Assembly: GCA_015056815.1 (NCBI GenBank)
Contig: SVFN01000018.1
Coordinates: 1 to 64,000 of the forward strand
Direction of reading: 5' to 3'
Source: Lachnospiraceae bacterium
GTDB taxonomy: Bacteria > Bacillota > Clostridia > Lachnospirales > Lachnospiraceae
Length of the DNA: 64,000 nt
In this document: positions 40,458 to 50,200 of the stretch, piece after piece
How positions within the stretch are numbered: position 1 is the first letter of the stretch
Layout of the letters: each line of letters starts with the position of its first letter
Made by a program: the position numbers and the translations under genes
The notes under the pieces: model-generated
What the model was told of the DNA's origin: nothing
What the model saw: the letters and a program-made list of their open reading frames with translations, nothing else
Databases searched by the model: none

Positions 40458-41870
40458 CTATTGATGATCGTTATGCTTTTGGTTTATAGGATCGGGCTTA
40501 TTTCTCGCGTTTTTAGTATAAGCATGCCTTTCGTTTTTGGCTTTGTTTGTATGAATCCTTTGTTCTTCGGTCGCTTCAAAAACCTTATCCGGATCTTTGC
40601 CTTCGTTTTTGGACTGATTTGGCGGCATGATCTCTATATATTCATGATCCCGGATTTCTGATAGATTCATATAATCCTCAGTATTCGTAGCAAGTTTTTT
40701 GGCTGTGAGCATTCTGGTGATCCATCTTCGAACACCTGCATAAATGACAGCGAATACAGGTACACCGATTGCCATGCCAATGATCCCGAAATGCCCACCG
40801 AACAAGGTAATGGAGGTTACGACCCAGAAGCTTGAAAGTCCGGTAGAATCACCAAGTAACTTCGGACCGAGGATGTTTCCGTCAAATTGCTGAAGGATTA
40901 GAACAAAAACAGTAAAATACAATGCTTTGACCGGATCCACCATCAAAATCAGGATAATGCTGGGAATCGCACCGATATAGGGACCAAAAAAAGGAATAAT
41001 GTTTGTAACACCTACGATCACAGCAATCAAAACCGTATAAGGCATACCTAAAATGGAAATACCGATAAAACATAAGATGCCGATGATCAGGGAGTCCAAC
41101 AACTTGGCACTGATATAACCGCCAAAGGTCTTGTTCACCGCCCGAAAATCCTTGATGAGCTGATTCGCACTCTTTTGCTCAAAAAGTGCATAGATGATCT
41201 TCTTTGCCTGTGCGGCAAAAACCTCTTTGCTGGAAAGCACATAAATAGATAAAATGATACCTATGACCAGATTAAACAATATTTTTACAAGTCCCAATAA
41301 ACTGGCACTTACTTCTTTAAGCAGATTCCCTACTTTCCCAAGCTGAGGGAGAAGTTTGTTGAGCCATACACTGAATTCGGTAGAATATTCAGCCAGAAGA
41401 CTGTTAGCCATCGTCTCGATCTGAGGATTGTCACGAAGCAGCTTGGTGATAAAATTTTCCAGATTCTTTTCATAAGTGGGTAACTGAGTAGCAATGCTGG
41501 TGATGCTGGAAACTAACTGCGGGATGATCATAGAAATCAGACCATAGATCGCGCTGATAAACATTACAAGTGTAATGGAGATGGACAATCCTCTCATACG
41601 TTTCTTCGCTTTCACGGTATCAGAAGCCCAGCCGGCTTTTTTACAGATCGGTGTAAATAAACAGCGCTCCATCCAATTAACGACCGGTGTAAAGAGATAT
41701 CCCAAAACAAGGCCATAAGTGATCGGCCGCAAGATCGTGAAGGTCTTATCAAAAAAGGTAGCAATGTTTTTGCCGCTGAACAAAAGATCATAAAATACCA
41801 TACTGGCTGCGATCACGGAAAAAGCTGTCAACCCCCAAAAAAAATATTTTCTTTCGCCTTTAAAACTCAT
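40458..41870 (-). CDS. AI-2E family transporter
   Basis: A 470-residue membrane protein of the AI-2 exporter/UPF0118 family (TqsA/YtvI-like). The N-terminal helix pair (about 13-70) is followed by a long periplasmic or amphipathic stretch (about 120-190) and five more helices, with GVTNIIPFFGPYIGAIP, the family signature. The C-terminal tail (about 400-470) is very polar with repeated Asn/Lys/His. The substrate is uncertain; some relatives carry Na+/H+ rather than AI-2. Confidence 0.9.
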   Translation of the reverse strand: MSFKGERKYFFWGLTAFSVIAASMVFYDLLFSGKNIATFFDKTFTILRPITYGLVLGYLFTPVVNWMERCLFTPICKKAGWASDTVKAKKRMRGLSISITLVMFISAIYGLISMIIPQLVSSITSIATQLPTYEKNLENFITKLLRDNPQIETMANSLLAEYSTEFSVWLNKLLPQLGKVGNLLKEVSASLLGLVKILFNLVIGIILSIYVLSSKEVFAAQAKKIIYALFEQKSANQLIKDFRAVNKTFGGYISAKLLDSLIIGILCFIGISILGMPYTVLIAVIVGVTNIIPFFGPYIGAIPSIILILMVDPVKALYFTVFVLILQQFDGNILGPKLLGDSTGLSSFWVVTSITLFGGHFGIIGMAIGVPVFAVIYAGVRRWITRMLTAKKLATNTEDYMNLSEIRDHEYIEIMPPNQSKNEGKDPDKVFEATEEQRIHTNKAKNERHAYTKNARNKPDPINQKHNDHQ

Positions 41871-41948
41871 AATGAATCATTACATACCGGATAAACGTAT
41901 GCATTCCTTTCCCATAATGTAAATGCTATGCATAAAATAACACTTCTT

Positions 41949-41957
41949 ATTATAACA
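41949..41957 (-). promoter_or_regulatory. Extended -10 promoter of the AI-2E transporter gene
   Basis: On the - strand it reads TGTTATAAT (TG-n-TATAAT). No good -35 hexamer is present, which fits an extended -10 promoter. The start site is about 70 bp before the start codon. Confidence 0.55.
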
Positions 41958-42013
41958 TACTTTGCATGTTTGCGTTGATCTTTTTCAAATTTACGATTTT
42001 TTTATCCAGGTGA

Positions 42014-42051
42014 TAAAAGACCTCCCGAAACCGAAAAGTTTCGGGAGGTCT
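42014..42051 (-). terminator. Terminator of the chemoreceptor gene
   Basis: A perfect 14-bp stem AGACCTCCCGAAAC (42018-42031) / GTTTCGGGAGGTCT (42038-42051). On the - strand it is followed by TTTTA. It lies just beyond the stop codon of the methyl-accepting protein. Confidence 0.92.
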
Positions 42052-42067
42052 GGTCATAACAGAATCA

Positions 42068-43837
42068 TTAATCTACTTGAAAGATTGCTACATTCTGTTG
42101 TAATTCATTAGCAATATTCTTCAGGGCATCAGCCTGAGCCACTACATTTTGCATATTGGCTTCAAGCTGTGTCAAAGAAGCGCTGGTCTCTTCTGTAGAA
42201 GCTGCATTTTCTTCGGATACGGATGAAAGTGATTCCATGGAATGCATAATGGAATTTTTATCTGCATTAAGAGCTTCAACAAGATCCACGATTTTCTGAT
42301 TGCCTTTTTCTGTTTCGATCAAAAGTTCGAGCATATTTTCGAAAGACCTACTCATCTCCTGCAATGCTTCTGCTTCATGCTCTGTTGCATTTTTGATCGA
42401 TTCAGTCAGATCTTTATTCTTATCAGAAAGTCTGGTGATCTGCTCGAGCATATTTGTGATTTCATTCGCAGCGGCATTAGACTCTTCTGCAAGACCTTTG
42501 ATATTATCCGCAACAACTGCAAAACCTCTGCCGGCCTCTCCTGCTCTTGCTGCTTCGATCGAAGCATTTAAAGCAAGAAGATTTGTTTGGCTTGCAATGG
42601 CAATGATCGCTTCGGCAGCCTGACTGATCTGAGCTACAACAGTAGCTGTTTCATTGACAGAATCCGCTACGACTCCGGCTTTTTCCTGAGTATTCTGTCC
42701 GGCTTCTTTTAATTCGTTGAGCTGACTTTGCACTTTTACAGATTCATCATAAACGGAACGACCCATATCCATATTATGATTGGAGGCTTCCAGTACAGTT
42801 TCAACCGATTCACCGATATGGATCGTGATATCGGAGGTGTTTTCCACATCTCCTGCCATAGCAGTGGCACCGTTCGCGAGATCAGAAACGGCATTGTTGA
42901 TATCTGCAACAGTCTGCTGGCTGTCTGAAATCTGAGCTTCTGTATCGATCGCCCCCATATTGACTTCATCGGCATGCTGTTTAACCTGATAAAGTGCTTC
43001 GCGGAGTTTAGAGCGAAGACCTTCTGCAGCATTCGCAATTCCTCTGAATTCTTTCACAGGACTGTCTTCACTGATCTCTTTCACGAAATTGCCCTCTGCC
43101 ATGATATCGATTTCGGCAGATACACGACGGATCCCTAAAGAAAGACTGCGTGCGGTGATAATGGCTAAAAGGATCAAAATGATCAAGACAATGATAAAGA
43201 CAATGAACGTACCGGAAATGGTATTGTTAATGTTGACACCTAACGTCTTATTTTCATTTTCTGCCCACAATTCCACGATATCAGACATGGAAGATAAAGA
43301 CTGTCTGGCTGTATCAAAGGTAGAATTGAAAGCACTCCAGTCTCCGGAATTATTGGCAACATCGAAAGAATTGTCCCATGCCGCAAAATTTTTTTGAAAT
43401 TCCTCGGCATGATCTTTAAAGGTTTTGGAATCCCCTTCCAGTAATGTGCCGGTATATAAGGTATCATCTTTAGAAGCGGTATCTACAGCTGCCTGAACGC
43501 GTTCAAGTACTTGCGCATGATTATCTTTATAATCATTCAGAAACGTGTCGCGAAATCCGTTCAACTCTTCTTGCGACATATCAACATTACCATTCGTCAG
43601 ATCATAATACTGTGTTGCAGCCATTACAGATTGATAATAATCACGATCTGCATTTAATAAAGTGGAATTGATCGAGTAAAGGCTGTTGAAATACAAATCT
43701 TCTGTATTCCTGTATACGTTTCGTGTTGTCATGCTGAGCCATACGATCGCAACAATCATTCCTACTGTAAGAGGAGTGATAAGAAGCATCATAGAAGCTA
43801 AAAGGGAAAGATTACTTTTGGCGAATAATTTTTTCAT
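42068..43837 (-). CDS. Methyl-accepting chemotaxis protein
   Basis: A 589-residue receptor: first helix (about 10-32), a periplasmic four-helix-bundle-like sensor (about 40-205), second helix (about 206-228), a HAMP domain (about 229-280) and a cytoplasmic signalling domain with the conserved hairpin tip ([30 protein letters not shown]). The ligand is unknown. No che or flagellar genes are in the window. It lies 16 bp after the cytidylate-kinase-like gene, in one transcription unit with it. Confidence 0.94.
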   Translation of the reverse strand: MKKLFAKSNLSLLASMMLLITPLTVGMIVAIVWLSMTTRNVYRNTEDLYFNSLYSINSTLLNADRDYYQSVMAATQYYDLTNGNVDMSQEELNGFRDTFLNDYKDNHAQVLERVQAAVDTASKDDTLYTGTLLEGDSKTFKDHAEEFQKNFAAWDNSFDVANNSGDWSAFNSTFDTARQSLSSMSDIVELWAENENKTLGVNINNTISGTFIVFIIVLIILILLAIITARSLSLGIRRVSAEIDIMAEGNFVKEISEDSPVKEFRGIANAAEGLRSKLREALYQVKQHADEVNMGAIDTEAQISDSQQTVADINNAVSDLANGATAMAGDVENTSDITIHIGESVETVLEASNHNMDMGRSVYDESVKVQSQLNELKEAGQNTQEKAGVVADSVNETATVVAQISQAAEAIIAIASQTNLLALNASIEAARAGEAGRGFAVVADNIKGLAEESNAAANEITNMLEQITRLSDKNKDLTESIKNATEHEAEALQEMSRSFENMLELLIETEKGNQKIVDLVEALNADKNSIMHSMESLSSVSEENAASTEETSASLTQLEANMQNVVAQADALKNIANELQQNVAIFQVD

Positions 43838-43853
43838 AGGTCTCTACTTCCTT

Positions 43854-44480
43854 TCATTTTGTAGTCTGATCAAATTCTTCCACAAATTGCTTTAGAAATC
43901 TGACGGTTGCATCTATACCTAAAAGGGAACTGCTGATGCAAAGATCATAGGTTGAGCAGTGCCCCCATTTTCTCGTAGAATAATAATTATAATAACTGGA
44001 ACGCTGTTTATCTTTTTTGAGAATGGCATCTTTCGCCTTGGCTTCGGTCATGTCATACTTCTGGCAGATACGTTTGATCCGAGCATTCATATCGGCCTGA
44101 ATAAAGACACTAAGGCAGTCGGGATTGTCATCGAGTGCGTAATCAGCGCAACGTCCGACAATTACGGCAGGTCCCTCTGCCGCAATCTTTTTGATCGTAT
44201 CGAACTGAGCAAGGAAAACCTTTTGGCTGATGGGCATATCCACTACTCCTGCGGAATTATATCCAAAAGAATAAGTATCCATGACAAGATTATATAAAAA
44301 ACTGTTGGTAGGACGTTCATCATGGGTTTTGATCATTTCTTCACAAAAACCGCTTTCTTTTGCGGCGCGAGTGAGTAATGCCTTGTCATAAAAGGGAATA
44401 TGAAGCTCACGAGCCAGTTTCTCCCCAATCTCATGTCCGGCAGAACCATATTGTCTGCCGATTGTTATGATTGTTTTCAT
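43854..44480 (-). CDS. Cytidylate kinase-like family protein
   Basis: A 208-residue protein with a P-loop-like start (TIGRQYGSAGHEIGEKLARELHIPFYDK), the GPAVIVGRCADY core and a C-terminal lid region (DKQRSSYYNYYSTRKWG). It belongs to the family related to Cmk, found widely in Firmicutes next to unrelated genes; nucleotide kinase activity is not proven. It is the first gene of a unit with the chemoreceptor gene. Confidence 0.87.
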   Translation of the reverse strand: MKTIITIGRQYGSAGHEIGEKLARELHIPFYDKALLTRAAKESGFCEEMIKTHDERPTNSFLYNLVMDTYSFGYNSAGVVDMPISQKVFLAQFDTIKKIAAEGPAVIVGRCADYALDDNPDCLSVFIQADMNARIKRICQKYDMTEAKAKDAILKKDKQRSSYYNYYSTRKWGHCSTYDLCISSSLLGIDATVRFLKQFVEEFDQTTK

Positions 44481-44556
44481 AGAACCACATCCTTTAGTAT
44501 GATATAATCGGGATCCGGAGAAACGAAAATGCTTCCGGATTGCTTTAATTTGTTCT

Positions 44557-44585
44557 ATTATACTAAAAAAATGTGGCTATGGCAA
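44557..44585 (-). promoter_or_regulatory. Promoter of the cytidylate-kinase-like and chemoreceptor genes
   Basis: On the - strand: TTGCCA (44580-44585), a 17-bp spacer and TATAAT (44557-44562). The leader contains a hairpin (ATCCGG/CCGGAT with AG/CT extension, about 44512-44540). Confidence 0.8.
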
Positions 44586-44686
44586 GTTTTTATAGAAACA
44601 ATTACTATTAAAATTGTAAAATGATCTACAATTATAAGCGGAACGCATTAAAAATATGATAATTAAACAGTTCGGTTTATCCTGCA

Positions 44687-44718
44687 CAAAAAAAATGACG
44701 CAGTGATAATACTACGTC
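44687..44718 (-). terminator. Terminator of the aroB-lspA-rluD group
   Basis: GACGTAGT / ACTGCGTC (44697-44704 and 44711-44718 on the + strand) pair with one mismatch. On the - strand they are followed by A and eight T residues. The hairpin begins right at the stop codon of the pseudouridine synthase gene. Confidence 0.75.
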
Positions 44719-45627
44719 CTATAATTTAGTTAGCAGATTTTCAAAATATTCCGGTAAGGGAGCTTTGAATTCCAGATATTTTTTGGTCACCGGATGGCAA
44801 AATCCAATAACCATGGCATGAAGTGTCTGACCTTCCAATGGATATTTTTCTTTCTTGCGCCCGTAAACACTATCTCCCAGCAAAGGATGGCCGATACTGG
44901 ACATATGCACCCGGATCTGGTGTGTCCTGCCGGTCTCTAACCGGCATTCGATATAGGTATGATCGCCAAAACGCCGGAGCACTCGATAATGAGTGATCGC
45001 AGGCTTGCCATTTTTATGATTGACTGCCATTTTCAGTCTGTCTTTTTCGTCGCGTCCGATCGGGGCATCAACAGTACCTTCGTCCTCTTTGATCACCCCA
45101 TGAACAATAGCCCGATACCTTCGTGTAACACGATGATCTTTTAACTGGGCAGCAATATCATTGTGCGCCTGATCGGTTTTACAAATGATCAAAGAGCCGG
45201 TAGTATCCTTGTCGATTCTGTGCACGATCCCCGGACGCAGAACGCCGTTAATGCCGCTTAAGCTGTCCTTACAGTGAAACATGACAGCATTGACCAAGGT
45301 GCCGGAATAATGACCGGCAGCCGGGTGTACGACCATGCCTTTCGGTTTGTTGACAACAAGTACAGAATCATCTTCATATAAGATATCTAACGGAATATCC
45401 TCCGGCTCAATATCGGGAAGAATGGCATCCTGTACCTGCAGACAGATCTGTTCTGCGGTGTGAACCTTGTAATTGGATTTAACTGTTTTCCGGTCAACAA
45501 GACAATAGCCCTCCTTGATATATTTCTGTATAAAGGAACGGGACATCCCCTCACAGCTTGCTGTGATCACCTTATCGATCCGTTCATTGTCCCATTCATC
45601 AGTGACTTCGATCTTTATTTCCCTCAT
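44719..45627 (-). CDS. RluD-family 23S rRNA pseudouridine synthase
   Basis: A 302-residue RluA/RluD enzyme: S4 domain (about 13-75, ERIDKVITASCEGMSRSFIQKYIKEG) and catalytic domain with the Asp motif HRIDKDTTGSLIICK and GRTHQIRVHMSSIGHPLLGD. The usual target in this family is 23S U1911/1915/1917; the assignment here is by similarity. It follows lspA, its common neighbour. Confidence 0.92.
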   Translation of the reverse strand: MREIKIEVTDEWDNERIDKVITASCEGMSRSFIQKYIKEGYCLVDRKTVKSNYKVHTAEQICLQVQDAILPDIEPEDIPLDILYEDDSVLVVNKPKGMVVHPAAGHYSGTLVNAVMFHCKDSLSGINGVLRPGIVHRIDKDTTGSLIICKTDQAHNDIAAQLKDHRVTRRYRAIVHGVIKEDEGTVDAPIGRDEKDRLKMAVNHKNGKPAITHYRVLRRFGDHTYIECRLETGRTHQIRVHMSSIGHPLLGDSVYGRKKEKYPLEGQTLHAMVIGFCHPVTKKYLEFKAPLPEYFENLLTKL

Positions 45628-45697
45628 TCTTTGCCACTCTCCTTTTTCGTGCTGACCGGAACCTGTCGACTTGACTCAATATCCGGCATAGCAAAGG

Positions 45698-46210
45698 TTA
45701 TCTGTCTTTCGTAGGCATTAACAGTTGCAGATCTTCTTCCTTATATACAAATAATATGAAAAAGATAAGAACAAATGTCCCGACAGTGACATAAATATCT
45801 GCAACATTGAACACCGGGAAATTAATCAGGGAAAAATAGAAAAAATCCACAACATATCGATTGGACACCCGGTCGATCATGTTCCCTACGGCACCGGAAG
45901 CAATCGCAACCAGCAAAAACTGTATCGCGTAAAAATGTTTTTCAGCAGGAAGTCTGATCAATGCATACCCGACAAAGAATAATATGACGGCGGCTATGAC
46001 AATAAAAAAAACAATCTGATCCTGCAACATTCCAAAAGCAGCACCATGGTTTTCCAGATAATGTAACCGGAAAACATTTTCCCAGATTATATGATCGGAT
46101 TGGCCTTTTAAATTTACTACTGCAAGTTTTTTGGTAAACTGATCAAACCAGATCAAAATACAAAAAACAAGAAACTGTATACTCAACAGGATTCCTTTTT
46201 TCTTATTCAT
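45698..46210 (-). CDS. lspA: Signal peptidase II (lipoprotein)
   Basis: 170 residues from ATG 46210, which overlaps the aroB 3' end; the longer frame to 46264 is within aroB. Four transmembrane helices, with catalytic Asp122 (RYVVDFFYF) and Asp138 (FNVADIYVTVG), plus the NHGAAFG motif. It cleaves prolipoprotein signal peptides at lipoboxes; a lipobox-bearing DacA-type protein is encoded at 50788. Confidence 0.94.
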   Translation of the reverse strand: MNKKKGILLSIQFLVFCILIWFDQFTKKLAVVNLKGQSDHIIWENVFRLHYLENHGAAFGMLQDQIVFFIVIAAVILFFVGYALIRLPAEKHFYAIQFLLVAIASGAVGNMIDRVSNRYVVDFFYFSLINFPVFNVADIYVTVGTFVLIFFILFVYKEEDLQLLMPTKDR

Positions 46211-47312
46211 GCTTATCCTCATTGCTAAAATATATTTCCCTGATACCGGCGAGGATCTCCTCATCGGTAACAGTTGTGTCGATCACCGCTTCCCCGACTT
46301 TCTTTAATAAAATGAATTTAATCTGACCTTTTTCCATTTTTTTGTCAGATTTGGTCAGACGAAGGATTTCGTCCGGATCGATATCATCAACGGTGATCGG
46401 GAGTGAAAACGGTACAAACATATCCCGGATCTCATAATATTCTTCCATGGAGAGCATTTCTTTTTTCCACGAAATAAAAGCAGCGGCAACCGTACCAAGA
46501 GCGACACATTCTCCGTGAAGCATGGTAAAATCCTTTGACTTTTCGATCGCATGCCCGATGGTATGCCCGAGATTTAACAGTGCACGTTCGCCCTGTTCTG
46601 TGGGATCCTTTTCCACGACAAGACGCTTAATATTGCAACACCTTTTTACCATTTCTTCCAGAATCGGATATTCACGATCCCGGATCTCATTGAAATGATC
46701 GATCAGCCAGACATAGAATTTCATATCCCTGATCAGACCGGATTTCAATACTTCTCCCATTCCGGAAAGATAAATCCTTTCATCCAGAGAATCCAAAGTC
46801 TTTAAATTCATGTAAACAAGACTTGGCATATGGAAGGCACCGACCATATTTTTGTATTGTGAGAAATCTACTCCGGTTTTGCCACCGATACTGCTGTCAA
46901 CTTGAGAAAGCAGTGTGGTAGGTATCTGAATGAATCGGATCCCGCGCAGATATGTAGCTGCGGCAAAACCGGTCAGATCACCAACGACTCCGCCTCCTAA
47001 AGCGGCAAGAACATCTTTGCGGTCAAAATGATGGCGGATCAGAAAAGCATAGAGTTCCTGTACGGTATTTAAGTTTTTGCTCTCCTCTCCTGCCGGAAAA
47101 GTAAAGACAAATACTTCCCCGCAAAACATCTGACAGATCTGTTTCACATCGTCGGCATAAAGCGGACCGACGGTAGAATCTGTCACGATACACAGCTTAC
47201 GGCCGGTAAGTGACAGAAAAGCCATTTCTTCCTTCAAATGTAAAAAACTATCTTCAAATACGATATCATAACAAAAACTGCCATCTTTATTGACGGATAA
47301 ACGTTCTGCCAT
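46203..47312 (-). CDS. aroB: 3-Dehydroquinate synthase
   Basis: A 369-residue enzyme of the shikimate pathway with the AroB blocks: GGGVVGDLTGFAAATYLRGI, QIPTTLLSQVDSSIGGKTGVD, the LNLGHTIGHAIE metal motif and an HGECVALG site. Full length. It converts DAHP to 3-dehydroquinate using NAD and Zn. The ribosome site lies at 47318-47324, right beside the sepF terminator. The last codons overlap lspA by 8 bp. Confidence 0.94.
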   Translation of the reverse strand: MAERLSVNKDGSFCYDIVFEDSFLHLKEEMAFLSLTGRKLCIVTDSTVGPLYADDVKQICQMFCGEVFVFTFPAGEESKNLNTVQELYAFLIRHHFDRKDVLAALGGGVVGDLTGFAAATYLRGIRFIQIPTTLLSQVDSSIGGKTGVDFSQYKNMVGAFHMPSLVYMNLKTLDSLDERIYLSGMGEVLKSGLIRDMKFYVWLIDHFNEIRDREYPILEEMVKRCCNIKRLVVEKDPTEQGERALLNLGHTIGHAIEKSKDFTMLHGECVALGTVAAAFISWKKEMLSMEEYYEIRDMFVPFSLPITVDDIDPDEILRLTKSDKKMEKGQIKFILLKKVGEAVIDTTVTDEEILAGIREIYFSNEDKHE

Positions 47313-47329
47313 TCAGGTCTCCTTTCTCA

Positions 47330-47362
47330 TAAAAAAGCTTCCTGCCGAAAGGACAGGAAGCT
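47330..47362 (-). terminator. Terminator between sepF and aroB
   Basis: On the - strand: AGCTTCCTG / CAGGAAGCT (47336-47344 and 47354-47362), then six T residues (47330-47335). It ends the sepF transcript about 18 bp before aroB, overlapping the region where the aroB ribosome site starts. aroB must use read-through or an internal promoter. Confidence 0.85.
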
Positions 47363-47384
47363 AAACCATATCCATAAACTGATT

Positions 47385-47915
47385 TTAGAGTGGATTGTTA
47401 AATGCCTGTACATTAAAGGAATCAGAAAGCATCTCCTGGAAATCGCCGGAAATATCCACTGTTGCCGGGGTAATAATGAAGATATAATGTGAAATCTTCT
47501 GAAGATTACCCTGAATCGCATAGCAGGAACCGGATGTAAAGTCAATGATCCTCTGTGCAACATCCACATCAAGCCCCTCTAAGTTTAAAACAACTGTACG
47601 GTTGGCCAACAGGATATCTGTCACTTCCCTTGCATCCTCAACGCTTGTCGGCTTTATGACACGTACTTCCATATCACTGACATTCATGCTGCCTGCACGT
47701 TTGGACTGTTTCATCGGTGTCACTTTGGTAGCCGGTGCTTTTGTACGGGAAGGCTTTTCTTCGGGTTCGTCATCTTCTGCAGGAGTTACGACTCTCTTCT
47801 TGACCGGTTTTTCTTCTTCTACTTCATCCTCATCATAATCATCATAATCTTCATCGTAATCATCATAATCGTCATTTAACTTCATTGCTTTTAAAAACTT
47901 ATCCATAGCTCCCAT
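47385..47915 (-). CDS. sepF: Cell division protein SepF
   Basis: 176 residues. A short membrane-binding amphipathic N-terminus (MGAMDKFLKAMKL) is followed by an acidic Asp/Tyr-rich linker (about 15-60, DDYDDYDEDYDDYDEDE). The SepF domain (about 85-170) has the core RTVVLNLEGLDVDVAQRIIDF. SepF anchors and bundles FtsZ at the septum. It follows yggS with a 2-bp gap, a common pair in Gram-positives. Confidence 0.95.
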   Translation of the reverse strand: MGAMDKFLKAMKLNDDYDDYDEDYDDYDEDEVEEEKPVKKRVVTPAEDDEPEEKPSRTKAPATKVTPMKQSKRAGSMNVSDMEVRVIKPTSVEDAREVTDILLANRTVVLNLEGLDVDVAQRIIDFTSGSCYAIQGNLQKISHYIFIITPATVDISGDFQEMLSDSFNVQAFNNPL

Positions 47916-47917
47916 GT

Positions 47918-48622
47918 CTAATTCTCCTTACTTGCGTAATCGCGTTCTCCAAATATACCGGTACCGACTCTTACATAGGAAGCACCTTCTGTAACAGCTA
48001 CCTCATAATCGCCTGTCATACCCATGGACAAAATATCCATACATACATTATCAATGTTTTTTTGCATTATGTCAACAGATAATTGCTTTAATTTCACAAA
48101 ATATTGTCGATTTTGTTCTGCATTTTCAACATATGGGGCGATTGTCATCAATCCTTTGATATGTACCCGCGAAAAACCGGCAATTTCCTGTATCATGGAG
48201 AGGGTATCTTCCACGGTGGTGCCAAATTTGGTCTCCTCACAGGCAACATTTACTTCAATCAGAATATTCACATCCACGTGTTTCTTTTCCGCTTCTTTCT
48301 GTATCTCAGCAGCCAGCCGGACAGAATCGACACTGTGGATCAGAAAGACTTTATCCACAATGTATTTTACCTTATTACGCTGTAAATGCCCGATCATATG
48401 CCATCGGATATCCTTAGGGAGTACATCATACTTGTCAACCAGCTCCTGTACTTTGTTCTCACCGAAGTCCCGGCAACCATGATCATAGATTTCCTGCAAC
48501 ATGGGAACAGGCTTGGTTTTGGAAACAGCGATCAGCGTAACATCCGCCCGCTTCCTCCCGGACGTCTTACAGGCCTGTTCGATAGCCCCCATAACCTTGT
48601 CGTAATTCTGACATAGTGTCAT
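47918..48622 (-). CDS. YggS-family PLP-binding protein
   Basis: A 234-residue alanine-racemase-fold protein with the PLP Lys in LIAVSKTKP, FGENKVQEL, HMIGHLQRNKVK and the SMGMTGDYEVAV phosphate-binding site. These proteins maintain vitamin B6 and amino-acid homeostasis. It sits just before sepF (ylmE in Bacillus) and is co-transcribed with it. The upstream HlyD-like gene ends 111 bp away. Confidence 0.93.
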   Translation of the reverse strand: MTLCQNYDKVMGAIEQACKTSGRKRADVTLIAVSKTKPVPMLQEIYDHGCRDFGENKVQELVDKYDVLPKDIRWHMIGHLQRNKVKYIVDKVFLIHSVDSVRLAAEIQKEAEKKHVDVNILIEVNVACEETKFGTTVEDTLSMIQEIAGFSRVHIKGLMTIAPYVENAEQNRQYFVKLKQLSVDIMQKNIDNVCMDILSMGMTGDYEVAVTEGASYVRVGTGIFGERDYASKEN

Positions 48623-48733
48623 TTTCTTCTCCTCCTAAATACAATTCCAAAAATGATAGGATGTCCTGGTCAAAACCCGATATCCGGATTGTTCTCCCTG
48701 ATCGCATACTATAGCAGTATCCCGGAAAGCCCA

Positions 48734-50119
48734 TCACTGATTGATAAAATCGTCTGCCGAAACACTTTCGGCATCCAAAACAATGTGATCATACTCAGAA
48801 AGACCATACTGGGTATTTGATTTGACGATCGAATATTCTTCATTCTCGGAAAGAATTGTAATCTCTGTAAAATCAGCATAACCTTTATTGATATTGTAAA
48901 CTCCGATCAGAGACCCCATTTTACTGATCGCATATTTATCGAGTTTGTCATTGCATATATACGTACCGATATCAAAAGCAGAAGTATCTACATAATAATC
49001 CGTATCGGATTCGGAATAGAGTTTTGTCTCGACGAATTCGACGGATACGGTACCATCCTCTTTGTATCGCTCCAGTTCAAAACCCTGAATCCCCTTCTTC
49101 TCGACAAGATATTCTTTCGGTATCAGATAAAAATCTTTATTCACGATCGAACTGTTCGGAATTTTAAGCCCGATTTCTGTATTGTCCAAGATTTCGATAT
49201 TGATAAAACGATCCGTGGCATAACTTGACATGGAATTATTAAAGGTTAATAGTGCGTAGGCACCGTCCGGCTGCTGAAGAATCCGGACCTGTGCCCAGGA
49301 AGTATCCTGATTCTTTAAAAATTTTACTTCAACATAGCTTTCATCAGCAAGGATGGCTGCCCTTTCTTCCGAAACCGGAATGATGATACTCCAGTCTTCG
49401 GAGGTGATCAGCTTATAGACAACGTCATTTGAACCGATCAGCTCATTGCTGACCAATGCCTTTTTTTTGTAATTTTGCTTCTCAAAACTCTCTGCGGAAA
49501 TATCTTCCGGCGTCAATTCCTCCATCCCATCCACGGAATATACAACAGTGCCGCTGGCAGGTGAATAACAGAAATTCACATTGCTGTCGCTGTTTTGTAT
49601 ATTATCCATGTTGGAAAGAATGTTGTAGTTGGCAAGCTTCAATGTGGCGCCTTCCAGAAAAGAACTGAACTGATAGGCCGATGAAAAATCGGAAGCATCA
49701 AAAGCATTGTCAAAGTCCAGGATATCTGTACGTAGCTCGCTCAGATCACTTTCGGAGAGCATGACGTTTTCATCACCCAGATCCACCATATCGGCGATCG
49801 TGCCGGACTGATCGACAGTATAGATCATATCTCCACATGCCACGTGTGACCCTTCTCTGGCAAAATAATTAATGTAGCCGGTAGAATTGGAAGAAACAGT
49901 CTGTTCCTGCCTGAGTGCGATCCCTTCGTAGATATTGGAGACACTTAATGAACCGGTGGTAACCTCATATCCGACGATATGCTTGGTCGTTGCGTATATG
50001 TAGACACAGACACAGGCATAGAGAAAAATGGTCGCAAAAATAATAATGCCGATATTCAGATTTAGTGGTTTTTTGTATTTGAGAACTGTATTGTTTCTTT
50101 GCTGATTTCTCTTAGCCAC
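48734..50119 (-). CDS. HlyD-like membrane-fusion protein, division-linked by context
   Basis: A 461-residue protein: a basic cytoplasmic tail, one transmembrane helix (about 23-45) and an extracytoplasmic region. That region has an early biotinyl/lipoyl-like beta segment (about 60-110, EGIALRQEQTVSSNSTGYINYFAREG), a helical middle (about 120-175) and later beta-rich parts (about 190-440). It resembles HlyD-family adaptors seen in Lachnospiraceae without a partner ABC transporter. It lies upstream of yggS-sepF, and a division-site role is only inferred. Confidence 0.7.
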   Translation of the reverse strand: MAKRNQQRNNTVLKYKKPLNLNIGIIIFATIFLYACVCVYIYATTKHIVGYEVTTGSLSVSNIYEGIALRQEQTVSSNSTGYINYFAREGSHVACGDMIYTVDQSGTIADMVDLGDENVMLSESDLSELRTDILDFDNAFDASDFSSAYQFSSFLEGATLKLANYNILSNMDNIQNSDSNVNFCYSPASGTVVYSVDGMEELTPEDISAESFEKQNYKKKALVSNELIGSNDVVYKLITSEDWSIIIPVSEERAAILADESYVEVKFLKNQDTSWAQVRILQQPDGAYALLTFNNSMSSYATDRFINIEILDNTEIGLKIPNSSIVNKDFYLIPKEYLVEKKGIQGFELERYKEDGTVSVEFVETKLYSESDTDYYVDTSAFDIGTYICNDKLDKYAISKMGSLIGVYNINKGYADFTEITILSENEEYSIVKSNTQYGLSEYDHIVLDAESVSADDFINQ

Positions 50120-50156
50120 ACTGCTCCTCCGTTACAACAGCCGAAATTCGTAGGAA

Positions 50157-50180
50157 AAGCCCCGGAAGAATCCGGGGCTT
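50157..50180 (-). terminator. Terminator of the P-loop protein gene
   Basis: A perfect 9-bp stem AAGCCCCGG / CCGGGGCTT (50157-50165 and 50172-50180), followed on the - strand by TTCC after the T residues of the stem. It lies between the P-loop gene and the HlyD-like gene. Confidence 0.75.
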
Positions 50181-50200
50181 CAGTATAATCAATCCTGATC

